Part shown: in pieces, positions 55,369-63,999 of the stretch
How positions within the stretch are numbered: position 1 is the first letter of the stretch
Layout: every line of letters starts with the position of its first letter
NCBI RefSeq assembly: GCF_030731085.1
Contig: NZ_JASNFN010000009.1
Location: forward strand, 62,001-126,000
DNA: 64,000 nt
Origin: Blastococcus carthaginiensis
GTDB lineage: Bacteria > Actinomycetota > Actinomycetes > Mycobacteriales > Geodermatophilaceae
Direction: 5' to 3'
Notes under the pieces: model-generated
What the model was told of the DNA's origin: nothing
Database searches by the model: none
Seen by the model: only the letters and a program-made list of their open reading frames with translations
Made by a program: the position numbers and the translations under genes

Positions 55369-55781
55369 CAGCCCTGCCCCCGCTCCGCCGCCGCGACCAG
55401 GTCGTCGGGGCCGAACGCGTCGGGCAGCACCTCCCGCATCGGCACGATGCCGAGCGACACCGTCTCGATGAGCATGTCGGCGCCGCCGTGCTCCCACAGC
55501 AGCTGGCGGCAGCGGCCGCAGGGCATGAGCGGCTGCCCGTCCCCGCCCACGCACGCCACGGCGACCAGCCGGCCGCCCCCGGTGCGGGCCAGGTCGCTCA
55601 CCATGCCGCACTCGGCGCACAACCCCAGGCCGTACGAGGCGTTCTCCACGTTGCACCCGGTGACCACGCGGCCGTCGTCCACCAGGCCGGCGACGCCGAC
55701 GGGGAACGTCGAGTAGGGCGCGTAGGCGTGGGTCATGGCCTCGCGGGCCGCGGCCCGCAGGGCGTCCCAGTCCGGCTCCAT
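55368..55781 (-). CDS. cdd: Cytidine deaminase
   Basis: 137 residues, tetrameric small type. CNVENASYGLGLCAE (52-66) has the zinc-ligand Cys and catalytic Glu, and PCGRCRQLL (about 87-95) the other two zinc cysteines. It deaminates cytidine and deoxycytidine to uridine forms for DeoA. Both ends overlap neighbours by one base (TGATG), showing tight coupling with the permease gene before and deoA after. Confidence 0.95.
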   Translation of the reverse strand: MEPDWDALRAAAREAMTHAYAPYSTFPVGVAGLVDDGRVVTGCNVENASYGLGLCAECGMVSDLARTGGGRLVAVACVGGDGQPLMPCGRCRQLLWEHGGADMLIETVSLGIVPMREVLPDAFGPDDLVAAAERGQG

Positions 55782-57067
55782 CAGTGTTCCCCTCGTCGGT
55801 AGACCAGTCCGTCGGCCTTGGGCATCCGCAACCGTTGGGAGGCCAGCGAGAGGACCAGCAGCGTGGTCAGGTGCGGGGTGAAGAAGACGATGCCGTCGGG
55901 CAGCTCGTCGACGGTGAGGAACCCGGCGAGGGCGAGCGCCGCGACCACGACGGCGAGCACCGCCGGCACCCAGCGGCGCCGCACGGCCTGGTAGACCGCG
56001 ACGCCGACCAGCAGGAGCGCGACCAGCAGCAGCAGCGCGACCACCGCCGTCCGGCTGCGCAGCTGCAGGGCGTCGGAGAAGCCGAACAGCCCGGCGCCGG
56101 CGGCCAGCCCGCCCGGGCGCCAGTTGCCGAAGATGAGCGCGGCGAGGCCGATGAAGCCGCGGCCGCCGGTCTGGCCCTCGCGGTAGATGCCCGCGACGAA
56201 GACCAGGAAGACACCGCCGAGCCCGGCCAGCGCGCCGGAGATGATCACCGCGATGTACTTCATCCGGTACACCGGCACGCCCAGCGAGTCGGCCGCCGCC
56301 GGGTTCTCGCCGCAGGAGCGCAGCCGCAGCCCGAACGCCGTCCGCCAGAGGACGACGTAGGAGATCGGGATCAGCAGGATCGCCAGCAGCGTGACCACGC
56401 CCAGCCCGCTGGTCAGCCCGCGCAGCACGCCGGCGAGGTCGCTGAGCAGGAACCAGCCGGAGTTCTCCAGGTCGCCGAGCAGGTCGGGCCCGGAGGAGAG
56501 CACCGGGACGGAGAAGCTCGGCGGGTCGCCGCCCACCGACGGCGACTGCGTCGGCCCGCCACCGGTGCCCTCGGTGTAGACAAGCTCGGACAGGAAGCGG
56601 ACGACGCCGGCGGCGAGGATGTTGATCGCCACGCCGGAGATGACGTGGTCGACGCCGAAGGTCACCGTCGCGATCGCGTGCAGCAGGCCGCCGATGGCCC
56701 CGAGCACGGTGCCGCCGATGATCGCGCCGACCCAGCCCCACTGCCAGCCGGCCCAGCCGGCGCCCCAGGTGCCGAGGATGAGCATCCCCTCGAGGCCGAT
56801 GTTGACCACGCCGGCGCGCTCGGCGTAGAGCCCGCCCAGCGCGGCGAGACCGATCGGCACCGCCAGCAGCAGCGCCGCCCGCATCGTCGACGACGACGTC
56901 AGCGCCTCCTCACCGGAGATCGCCCGGGTGACGGAGAAGACGAACAGCAGGCCGAGGACCAGCCACACGATCCGGGTGCCCCGGCCCCCGCCGGTGAGCC
57001 GGTCGGTGAGCGGGCCGCGGCTGGGCCGGGTCGCGGTGCTGCCGCCGGCCGGGGTCGCGGTGGTCAT
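55781..57067 (-). CDS. BMP-type nucleoside ABC transporter permease (NupQ-like)
   Basis: 428 residues with about ten hydrophobic segments. GGLYAERAGVVNIGLEG near 78-94 and LRSCGENPAAADSLGV near 255-270 are permease motifs of the BPD_transp_2 family, as in sugar and nucleoside importers. It pairs with the permease encoded at 57141-58361. A 73 bp gap separates the two permease genes; otherwise the operon is tightly packed. Confidence 0.9.
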   Translation of the reverse strand: MTTATPAGGSTATRPSRGPLTDRLTGGGRGTRIVWLVLGLLFVFSVTRAISGEEALTSSSTMRAALLLAVPIGLAALGGLYAERAGVVNIGLEGMLILGTWGAGWAGWQWGWVGAIIGGTVLGAIGGLLHAIATVTFGVDHVISGVAINILAAGVVRFLSELVYTEGTGGGPTQSPSVGGDPPSFSVPVLSSGPDLLGDLENSGWFLLSDLAGVLRGLTSGLGVVTLLAILLIPISYVVLWRTAFGLRLRSCGENPAAADSLGVPVYRMKYIAVIISGALAGLGGVFLVFVAGIYREGQTGGRGFIGLAALIFGNWRPGGLAAGAGLFGFSDALQLRSRTAVVALLLLVALLLVGVAVYQAVRRRWVPAVLAVVVAALALAGFLTVDELPDGIVFFTPHLTTLLVLSLASQRLRMPKADGLVYRRGEH

Positions 57068-57140
57068 GCGCCCACCTCGCTGGCGCTCGGTGACCGCATG
57101 CCCACTGGTGGCTCAGCCCTTTTCGAGCTCGCGAGCTCGC

Positions 57141-58361
57141 TCATGCGCGCGCCTCCTCGGAAGAGCCGGGAACGCCGGTGCGGACCCGGTGCCCGCCGTC
57201 CGGACCGGTACCGGGGCCGGGACCGCCCGGGTCCGCGCTGCCACCGGGGTCCGGGGGCGCGCCGGTCGCCTCGGCGCCGGAGCGCTCGGCCGAGCGCAGC
57301 GCCAGCCGGCGCGCGATCTCGTTGGCGATCACGACGGCGAGCACGATCGTGCCCTGGATGATCGTGACCACCGAGGCCGGGATGTCCGCGAACTGCAGCG
57401 GCAGGGCGGCGCGGTCGAGGAACGCGAACAGCAGCGCCGCCAGCGCGATCCCCAGGACGTTGTTGCGGCCGAGCAGCGCCACGGCGATGCCGAGGAAGCC
57501 CAACCCGGCGGTGAACTCGGTGCCGAAGGCGCGGGCGTCGCCGAGCAGGTCGGGCAGCCCGATCAGGCCCGCGACCGCGCCGGAGAGCAGCATCGTGGTG
57601 ACCACCATGCGGCGGGCGTCGACACCGCTGGCGGTGGCCGCCGAGGCCGAGATGCCGGTGGCCCGCAGGTCGAACCCGAAGCGGGTGCGCTGGATGAGCA
57701 CCGCGATCGCGATGCCCACGACGACGGCGACGATCAGGAAGCCGAACAGCTCCGTGCGCGGCTCGGCCAACCCGAAGGCGCCCAGCACGCCGTTGAGCCC
57801 CGGGAACCAGGCCGACTCCGGCAGCGGCGTCGTGGTGATGATCGACGCGCCCTCCGGGCTGCCCCGGAACGGGCCGGTGAGCAGGTAGGACGCCAGCCCG
57901 AGCGCGATGAAGTTCAGCATGATCGAGCTGATGACCTCGCTGACGCCGCGGGTCACCTTGAGCACGCCCACGATGCCGGCCCACAGGGCGCCGACCGCCA
58001 TGGCGACGACGATCACGAGCAGGACGTGCAGCGGGCCGGGCAGCGCCACGGCCGCACCCACCGCGGCCGCGACGATCGTGGCCACCCGGTACTGGCCCTC
58101 CACGCCGATGTTGAACAGCCCCATGCGGAAGGCGATCGACACCGCGAGCCCCGCCAGGAAGAGCGGGACGGCGCGGTTGAGGATCACCACGATCGACTGC
58201 ACCTGCTGGGAGGGCGCGTCACCGAGGTCGGTCATGACCTGCAGCGCCCGCAGCGGGTTCTCGCCGATGACCGCGATGACCAGGGCCGAGATCACCAGCG
58301 CGACGAGGACGGCGAGCGCCGGGCCCAGCAGGGCCAGGCCCGTGCTGCGCAGACGATTCAC
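57141..58361 (-). CDS. BMP-type nucleoside ABC transporter permease (NupP-like)
   Basis: 406 residues with about nine hydrophobic segments, family BPD_transp_2. FRMGLFNIGVEGQ near 81-93 is the conserved cytoplasmic loop and RGVSEVISSIMLNFIALGLA near 137 another family block. The last ~45 residues are Gly/Pro-rich and probably disordered. The GTG start overlaps the ATPase stop (GTGA). Second membrane subunit of the importer. Confidence 0.9.
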   Translation of the reverse strand: MNRLRSTGLALLGPALAVLVALVISALVIAVIGENPLRALQVMTDLGDAPSQQVQSIVVILNRAVPLFLAGLAVSIAFRMGLFNIGVEGQYRVATIVAAAVGAAVALPGPLHVLLVIVVAMAVGALWAGIVGVLKVTRGVSEVISSIMLNFIALGLASYLLTGPFRGSPEGASIITTTPLPESAWFPGLNGVLGAFGLAEPRTELFGFLIVAVVVGIAIAVLIQRTRFGFDLRATGISASAATASGVDARRMVVTTMLLSGAVAGLIGLPDLLGDARAFGTEFTAGLGFLGIAVALLGRNNVLGIALAALLFAFLDRAALPLQFADIPASVVTIIQGTIVLAVVIANEIARRLALRSAERSGAEATGAPPDPGGSADPGGPGPGTGPDGGHRVRTGVPGSSEEARA

Positions 58362-59935
58362 GCCGCACCTGCCGCGGTCCGGGCGCCGGTCATGTAGCCG
58401 CCGAGCTCCTCGGGGGTCACCTGGCGCGGGTCCACGGTGGCCACCAGGCGGCCGCGGAACATGACGTGCAGCGTGTCGGAGAGCCCGATCAGCTCGTCGA
58501 GGTCGGCCGAGACCAGCACGATGCCCATCCCTTCGCCGCGGGCGTCCTTCAGCAGTTCCCAGATGACCGACTGCGCGCCGACGTCGACCCCGCGGGTGGG
58601 GTGGGCGGCGATCAGCAGCCGGGGGGTGGCGCTCATCTCGCGGCCGACGATCAGCTTCTGCTGGTTGCCGCCGGAGAGCGCCACCGCCAGCGTGTCGGGG
58701 CCGGGGGCCCGGACGTCGTACTCGCGCATGATCCGCTCGGTGTCGGCGCGGGCGCCCTTGCGGTCGATGAACGGGCCCTTCGCGGCCGGCGGCCGGGTCT
58801 GGTGGCCGAGGATGCGGTTCTCCCAGAGGGGGGCGCCCAGCAGCATCCCCTGCCGGTGGCGGTCCTCGGGGATGAAGCCGATGCCGGCCTCGCGGCGGGC
58901 ACGGGTGGCCCACCCGCTGATGTCCTCGTCGCCCAGCCACACGGTGCCGGCGGCCAGCGAACGCAGGCCTATCACCGCCTCGACCAGCTCGGCCTGGCCG
59001 TTGCCCTCGACGCCGGCGATGCCCACGACCTCGCCCTCGCGGACGGTGAGGTCGACTGCGTCGACCAGCGGCCGCCCGGCGTCCGAGGCCACGGTGACGC
59101 CCTGCAGGCGGAGCGCCGGGGCCTCGCGCACGGTGGAGCTGCGCAGCTCCGGCGTGGGCAGTTCGGCGCCGACCATCATCTCGGCGAGCTGCTTGGCCGT
59201 GGTGGTGCGGGGGTCGGCGTCGCCGACGGTGGTGCCCCGGCGGATCACGGTGATCGCGTCGGCGACCTTGCGGACCTCGTCCAGCTTGTGCGAGATGAAG
59301 ATGACGGTGAGGCCCTCGCGCTTGAGTTCGGCGAGGTTGCCGAAGAGCTCGTCGACCTCCTGTGGCACCAGCACCGCGGTCGGCTCGTCCAGAATCAGCG
59401 TCCGGGCGTTCCGGTACAGCACCTTGGCGATCTCGACCCGCTGCCGGTCGCCGACGCCGAGGTCCTCGACCAGGTCGTCGGGGCGCAGCCCGAGGCCGTA
59501 CCGCTCGGAGATCTCCTCGATCCGGCGGCGGGCGCTGTCGCGGTCCAGGCGACCGCCCTTCCGGGGCTCGCTGCCCAGCACCACGTTCTCGAGCACCGTG
59601 AAGTTGTCGGCCAGCATGAAGTGCTGGTGCACCATGCCGATGCCCGCCGCGATCGCGTCGGCCGGGCTGCGGAACTGCACGGGGCGGCCGTCGACGAGGA
59701 TCGTGCCCTCGTCCGGCCGGTGCTCGCCGTACAGCGTCTTCATCAGCGTGGACTTGCCCGCGCCGTTCTCACCGACGATCGCGTGCACCTGGCCGCGCCG
59801 GACCGTCAGCTCGATGTCCTTGTTCGCGACGACGCCGGGGAAGCGCTTGGTGATGCCGTGCAGCTCGACCGCGTACGGCGACCGCGCCGCCCCGCCGTCG
59901 GGCTGCTCGGCACCGGCTGCTGGAGCCTGGGCCAT
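58358..59935 (-). CDS. BMP-type nucleoside ABC transporter ATP-binding protein (NupO-like)
   Basis: 525 residues with two ABC domains. First: Walker A GENGAGKSTLMK near 56-67, signature LGVGDRQRVEIAKV, Walker B LILDEPTAVL. Second: degenerate Walker A GVEGNGQAELV near 297-307, signature LSGGNQQKLIVGRE and LLIAAHPTRGVDVGA in place of a standard Walker B. This asymmetric arrangement is normal for sugar/nucleoside importers of the CUT2/BMP type. It begins the nupO-nupP-nupQ-cdd-deoA run, downstream of bmpA across a 349 bp gap. Confidence 0.93.
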   Translation of the reverse strand: MAQAPAAGAEQPDGGAARSPYAVELHGITKRFPGVVANKDIELTVRRGQVHAIVGENGAGKSTLMKTLYGEHRPDEGTILVDGRPVQFRSPADAIAAGIGMVHQHFMLADNFTVLENVVLGSEPRKGGRLDRDSARRRIEEISERYGLGLRPDDLVEDLGVGDRQRVEIAKVLYRNARTLILDEPTAVLVPQEVDELFGNLAELKREGLTVIFISHKLDEVRKVADAITVIRRGTTVGDADPRTTTAKQLAEMMVGAELPTPELRSSTVREAPALRLQGVTVASDAGRPLVDAVDLTVREGEVVGIAGVEGNGQAELVEAVIGLRSLAAGTVWLGDEDISGWATRARREAGIGFIPEDRHRQGMLLGAPLWENRILGHQTRPPAAKGPFIDRKGARADTERIMREYDVRAPGPDTLAVALSGGNQQKLIVGREMSATPRLLIAAHPTRGVDVGAQSVIWELLKDARGEGMGIVLVSADLDELIGLSDTLHVMFRGRLVATVDPRQVTPEELGGYMTGARTAAGAA

Positions 59936-60284
59936 GGGTGGGCCTCTCTCTCACGGTGCGCCGCGCGGGCGGCGCTGGTCTCGATCCGGTGCACCGGGAA
60001 CGACGCCGGTCCGGTCGTCGCCCCCCGGGATGCCGGTGGTCGGCCGGGCGACCGGGGTGCGGCCGCCCGCCCTGCGCATGATGTCGCACCCCCGCGGCGA
60101 CGGGGAGTGCGCCCCCCCGTGCACCACGACGGCGGGCCCGGGCGCCCGGACCCGCCGTCGGAGGATCGTCCCGGTGCGCCGGCCGGGGGGGCCCGGCGGG
60201 GGCCCCCGCCGCACCGGGGGGTGGGGCCCCGGGTCGCCCGCGCCGCGCGCGCGGCGCCGCCCCCCCCCCCCCCCCCCCCACGCC
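59936..60284. other. 349 bp gap between bmpA and the transporter genes, with a 20-C run
   Basis: No gene supported. It contains a 34 bp near-perfect hairpin (60127-60160), several shorter G/C runs, and a run of 20 consecutive C (60260-60279) just after the bmpA stop. Such homopolymers are rare in genomes and are error-prone in sequencing, so the local sequence may not be exact. Confidence 0.6.
60127..60160. terminator. Hairpin between bmpA and nupO (terminator or attenuator)
   Basis: CGACGGCGGGCCCGGGC and GCCCGGACCCGCCGTCG pair over 17 positions with one mismatch and no loop. Placed after the binding-protein gene, it could allow far more BmpA than transporter to be made, as in many ABC import operons. 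Confidence 0.5.
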
Positions 60285-61343
60285 TCACGGGGTCGTCGGG
60301 ACCGTGATCTCGCCCGAGATGATCCGCTGGCGGTAGTCCTCGATCTGCTGCTGGATGTCGTCGATCTGCCCACCCGAGGTGGCCAGGCCGACGCCGTCGC
60401 TCTCCAGGTCGTTGAGGATGTCGATGCCGCCCTGGACGTTGCCCTCGGAGTAGTCGGTGATGAACGCCTCCACCGCGTTGTCGACCCGCTTGAGCATCGA
60501 GGTCATGATGACCGCCTGCAGCGCCGGGTCGTCGACGGTCTGGTACTGGTCGGAGTCGACACCGATCGCCCGGTTGCCGGTGTCGGCGGCCGCCTGGAAG
60601 ACGCCGCTGCCCGAGCCGCCCGCCGCGTGGAAGACGATGTCCGCGCCGGCGTCGTACATGCTGCGGGCCAGGATCTGGCCGCGGGCCGGGTCGCCGAAGC
60701 CGGTGAAGTCACCGGCCGGGGAGATGTACTCGACGTCGACCTGGATGTCCGGGTCGACCGCCTTCGCGCCGGCGGTGAAGCCGGCCTCGAACTTCTGGAT
60801 CAGCGGCATCTCGACACCGCCGACGAAGCCGACGTGGCCGGTCTCGCTCTTCAGCGCCGCGGCGACGCCGGCGAGGAACGAGCCCTGCTCCTCGGCGAAC
60901 AGCAGGCCGGTCGCGTTCTCCAGGCCGGAGTCGGCCACCGATGCGTCGACGACGGCGAACGTCGTGTCGGGGAACTCCTCGGCGACCTCGGCGATCGTGT
61001 CGGCGTAGGCGAAGCCGACGCCGATGACCGGGTCGTAGCCGGCCTCTGCCAGGTTGGCCAGGCCCTCGACCCGGTCGGAGCCGTCGTCGTTCGGGCTGAA
61101 CTCCTGGACCTCGCCGCCCAGCGCCGCGATGGCCGCCTCGACGCCGGCGTAGGCCGAGTCGTTGAAGGACTGGTCGCCGCGGCCACCGACGTCGTACGCG
61201 AGGCCGACCTGGAGGTCGTCCGATCCCCCGTCGCCGCCGCCGTTGCCGCCGGCCGTGGGCTCCTCGTCACTGGCACAGGCCGCCAGGGCCAGGCTGCCGG
61301 CCAGCAGCAGCGCCGCGGCCTTCGTCATCCGCGCTCGGCGCAA
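60285..61343 (-). CDS. bmpA: BMP family nucleoside-binding lipoprotein
   Basis: 352 residues. A lipoprotein signal peptide ends in the lipobox LAAC near residue 26, followed by a Gly/Asp-rich tether. The BMP domain shows DVGGRGDQSFNDSAYAG near 52 and GIDVDSDQY-like nucleoside-pocket residues (AIGVDSDQYQT) near 248. The start is taken as TTG at 61343 because AAAGGAG lies six bases upstream; the first ATG, five codons later, has no ribosome site. It delivers nucleosides to the importer encoded downstream. Confidence 0.92.
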   Translation of the reverse strand: MRRARMTKAAALLLAGSLALAACASDEEPTAGGNGGGDGGSDDLQVGLAYDVGGRGDQSFNDSAYAGVEAAIAALGGEVQEFSPNDDGSDRVEGLANLAEAGYDPVIGVGFAYADTIAEVAEEFPDTTFAVVDASVADSGLENATGLLFAEEQGSFLAGVAAALKSETGHVGFVGGVEMPLIQKFEAGFTAGAKAVDPDIQVDVEYISPAGDFTGFGDPARGQILARSMYDAGADIVFHAAGGSGSGVFQAAADTGNRAIGVDSDQYQTVDDPALQAVIMTSMLKRVDNAVEAFITDYSEGNVQGGIDILNDLESDGVGLATSGGQIDDIQQQIEDYRQRIISGEITVPTTP

Positions 61344-61458
61344 GACGATCTCCTTTGCTGGGGGGAGGTCCCCGGCTCGTGGCCGGGTCTCCCGGTGGTG
61401 GGTTGCGCGTGCGCCCGAACCACCCCGGGGGGCGGCTCGCACGGGTGCACGACCCCGG

Positions 61459-61464
61459 ACGCTA
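61459..61464 (-). promoter_or_regulatory. Candidate -10 box of the bmpA operon
   Basis: TAGCGT on the minus strand, with TTGTGG 19 bases upstream as a weak -35 box. The predicted leader of about 110 nt is very G+C-rich and could fold. Confidence 0.35.
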
Positions 61465-61506
61465 ACCGCGCGGACCGAGCCCCCCACAACCTCTCGCGCG
61501 TACTGA

Positions 61507-61541
61507 GACCCGATCGTTGCGAACCCTCCTCCGATCGGGTC
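61507..61541. promoter_or_regulatory. 10 bp inverted repeat upstream of bmpA / downstream of yihY
   Basis: GACCCGATCG (61507-61516) and CGATCGGGTC (61532-61541) are exact reverse complements with a 15-base spacer. It may be the yihY terminator or an operator for the nucleoside import operon; the sequence cannot decide. Confidence 0.45.
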
Positions 61542-61588
61542 GCGCCGCCCTGGACGCCGTGTCCCACCTCACGACACGGCAACCGGGG

Positions 61589-62578
61589 TCAGCGCGCCGG
61601 TGCGCCGGCCGCGGGCTCCTCCTCCGCCGGCCGACCGGCGGACTCCACGGCCGGGAGGGTGGCGGTCCAGGCGGCGGTGAAGAAGGCGAACCGGAAGACG
61701 ACGTTGATCCAGACCAGGATGCCGACGGCGCCGCCGAACGCCGAGGCGGTCACACTGCCGGAGATGAGCGCGAGGTAGAGGTTCCCGATCAGTTTCAGCG
61801 CCTCGAAGCCGACCGCGCCGAACAGCGCCCCCGGCAGCAGCCGGCGCACCGGGTGCGGCGTGGCGGGGACCACCTTGAGCAGCCACAGGAAGACGACGAC
61901 GTCGCCGAGGAAGGCCAGCGCCAGGGTCACCACGGTGGTGAGCACCGCGAGACCGGCCACGTCCTCGAGCCCGAGCACGCCGAGCAACCAGGACGTCGCC
62001 GTCGTCGCGACGCCGGTCAGCCCGAGGCTCGCCAGGCCGACCGCCCCGAGCAGCACCAGGGCCAGCAGGTCCTGGACGTTGTCCCGCAGGAACTCCGGCT
62101 CCTCGGCGTTGCCCTTCCAGGTGCGCTCCATGCCGATGCGCAGCTTGTCCATCGCCCGCAGGCCGGCGTAGACGAAACCGACCAGCCCGATCGCGCCGAC
62201 CACCTCCGCGGAGCCGACCGCGCCGCGCAGGTCGGCGACGATGTCCTGCCCGGTGCTGCCCGGGAAGGCCGCCCGGATCGCCTCGTAGAGCTCGCGCTGG
62301 AGCAGTTCGTCCCCGGCCAGCACCAGGCCGATGACCGAGGCCACCAGGAGCAGGACGGGGAACAGCCCCAGGAAGGCGAAGTAGGTGACCCCCGCGGCCA
62401 TGAGATCGCCCTGCAGCCGCTGGTAACGGCCGCCGGCCCGGGCCAGGTGGTCGAACCAGGGGGAACGCCGCCGGGCGGTGCCGATCGTGCTCTCGACGCG
62501 GTCCCACGCCCGCGCCGGCCACCCCTTCCGGGCGGGGGCCTCCGCGTCGGGGGCCTCGCGGGTGGGGGTGGAGCTCAC
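61589..62578 (-). CDS. YihY/BrkB family membrane protein
   Basis: 329 residues with six hydrophobic segments between about 60 and 300. GDLMAAGVTYFAFLGLFPVLLL near the first segment and SGSVTASAFGGAVGILVWINV near the sixth are family motifs. The function is not established; it is annotated as ribonuclease BN-like in error in old databases. It is the last gene of the trpS - 2H phosphoesterase - yihY run. As I recall, M. tuberculosis has a YihY gene (Rv3335c) next to trpS (Rv3336c). Confidence 0.88.
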   Translation of the reverse strand: MSSTPTREAPDAEAPARKGWPARAWDRVESTIGTARRRSPWFDHLARAGGRYQRLQGDLMAAGVTYFAFLGLFPVLLLVASVIGLVLAGDELLQRELYEAIRAAFPGSTGQDIVADLRGAVGSAEVVGAIGLVGFVYAGLRAMDKLRIGMERTWKGNAEEPEFLRDNVQDLLALVLLGAVGLASLGLTGVATTATSWLLGVLGLEDVAGLAVLTTVVTLALAFLGDVVVFLWLLKVVPATPHPVRRLLPGALFGAVGFEALKLIGNLYLALISGSVTASAFGGAVGILVWINVVFRFAFFTAAWTATLPAVESAGRPAEEEPAAGAPAR

Positions 62579-62620
62579 CGCCCGAGTCTGGGGCCTGCCC
62601 GGCCCCCGCGCAGGGTCCGC

Positions 62621-63187
62621 TCAGCGCTCCGGGCCGGTCAGCGGGTACTCGCGGGCGATCTCCCAGACACCGGCCGCCGTCTGCTCGAACTCGGTGAAGT
62701 GCTCCACCCGGAACTCGGCGGAGAGGTCCTGCAGCCCGCAGTAGGCCAGGTCGAGCATGTCGCCCGGCACGTCGTGCGCGACGGTCACGTGCGGGTGGTA
62801 CGGGAAGGACAGCGAGCGGTCGAGGGGGCCCTGGCGGACGTCGTGGGCCAGTAGCTCGCAGTTGCCGATGCCCCGCGCCACGGCCACGAACACGACGTCG
62901 GAGACCGGCGTGAAGGTGCCGGTGCCGGCGAGGTGCATGTCGAACGGCGGGTGCGCGGCGGCGACGCCCGCGAGGTGCGCGGTGATGGCGCCGCGGTCGG
63001 CGACCGGCACCTCCGTCGGCGGGAGCAGCGTCACGTGCGGCGGCACCAGCGTCGCCTGCGGGTCGCCGACCTTGCACCGCCAGTCGACGAGCAGGGCCGC
63101 CCACGGCTCGGGGATGGGCACGATCACCCCGAGCAGCGCCGTCTCCGGCGGCGTGCCCAGCCGGCCGACGAAGGTGTCGTCGTTCAT
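62621..63187 (-). CDS. 2'-5' RNA ligase family (2H phosphoesterase) protein
   Basis: 188 residues with two H-x-T motifs, PHVTLLPP (about 50-57) and HPHVTVAHD (about 134-142), symmetric halves as in the 2H phosphoesterase superfamily. Likely a cyclic phosphodiesterase on RNA or nucleotides; the substrate is unknown. The ATG overlaps the trpS stop (ATGA), so it is translated with tryptophanyl-tRNA synthetase, which fits an RNA-related role. Confidence 0.87.
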   Translation of the reverse strand: MNDDTFVGRLGTPPETALLGVIVPIPEPWAALLVDWRCKVGDPQATLVPPHVTLLPPTEVPVADRGAITAHLAGVAAAHPPFDMHLAGTGTFTPVSDVVFVAVARGIGNCELLAHDVRQGPLDRSLSFPYHPHVTVAHDVPGDMLDLAYCGLQDLSAEFRVEHFTEFEQTAAGVWEIAREYPLTGPER

Positions 63188-63999
63188 GCGGCCGGCCCCG
63201 CGGGTGGGAGGAAGCCGACCCGCTCGTAGACGGCGGCGAGCGTGCGGCCGGCCACCTCACGGGCCCGCGCCGCACCCCCGGCGAGCAGGCGCTCGAGCTC
63301 GGCGGGGTCGGCCAGCAGCTCGGCGGTGCGCTGCTGCACCGGGGCGAGGGCCTCGGTGACGACCTCGGCGAGCTCCTTCTTCAGGTCGCCGTACCCGCGA
63401 CCGGCGAAGTGCTCCTCGAGCTGGGCGGTGCTCTGCCCCGAGAAGGCGGAGTGGATAGTGAGCAGGTTGGTGACGCCCGGCTTGCCCTCCGGGTCCGCGA
63501 CGACCTCCCGCCCGGTGTCGGTGACGGCGGAGCGGATCTTCTTCGCGGTCACCTTCGGGTCGTCCAGGAGGTTGACGCAGCCCGCCGGCGGCAGGCTCTT
63601 GCTCATCTTCTTGTCCGGCGACTGGAGGTCGAGGATCTTCGCGGCTCCGGCCGGGATGTAGGCCTCGGGGACGGTGAAGGTCTCGCCGTAGCGGCCGTTG
63701 AAGCGCCCGGCCAGGTCGCGGGTGAGCTCCAGGTGCTGCCGCTGGTCCTCCCCGACCGGCACCCGGTGCGCCTGGTACAGCAGGATGTCCGCCGCCTGCA
63801 GCACCGGGTAGGTGAACAGCCCCACGGACGTCGGGCCGGCGCCCTCGCGGGTGCTCTTGTCCTTGAACTGGGTCATCCGGCTGGCTTCCCCGAAGCCGGT
63901 GAGGCACTGCAGCACCCAGGCCAGCTGGGCGTGCTCGGGCACCTGGCTCTGCACGAACAGGGTGCTGCGGGCGGGGTCCACGCCCAGGGCGATCAGCTG
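63184..63999 (-). CDS. trpS: Tryptophan--tRNA ligase, N-terminus beyond the window
   Basis: The last 271 codons (with the stop) are present; the start and the HIGH-like motif are outside the window. SVGLFTYPVLQAADILLYQAHRVPVGEDQRQHLELTRD and DKKMSKS (the KMSKS loop) identify class I TrpS. The C-terminal helical anticodon-binding part is complete. First visible gene of the trpS - 2H - yihY operon. Confidence 0.95.
   Translation of the reverse strand, partial: QLIALGVDPARSTLFVQSQVPEHAQLAWVLQCLTGFGEASRMTQFKDKSTREGAGPTSVGLFTYPVLQAADILLYQAHRVPVGEDQRQHLELTRDLAGRFNGRYGETFTVPEAYIPAGAAKILDLQSPDKKMSKSLPPAGCVNLLDDPKVTAKKIRSAVTDTGREVVADPEGKPGVTNLLTIHSAFSGQSTAQLEEHFAGRGYGDLKKELAEVVTEALAPVQQRTAELLADPAELERLLAGGAARAREVAGRTLAAVYERVGFLPPAGPAA

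Noticed and set aside
60260..60279. Phase-variation tract controlling bmpA
   Set aside because: It lies downstream of the stop codon and is as likely to be a sequencing artefact.
59936..60284. Small gene in the bmpA-nupO gap
   Set aside because: Frames here are poly-Gly/Pro/Arg without ribosome sites or conserved features.
58437..61778. 1113-codon plus-strand frame covering nupO, the gap and bmpA
   Set aside because: Antisense shadow of two well-supported genes; Ser/Arg/Pro-rich composition typical of high-G+C reverse frames.
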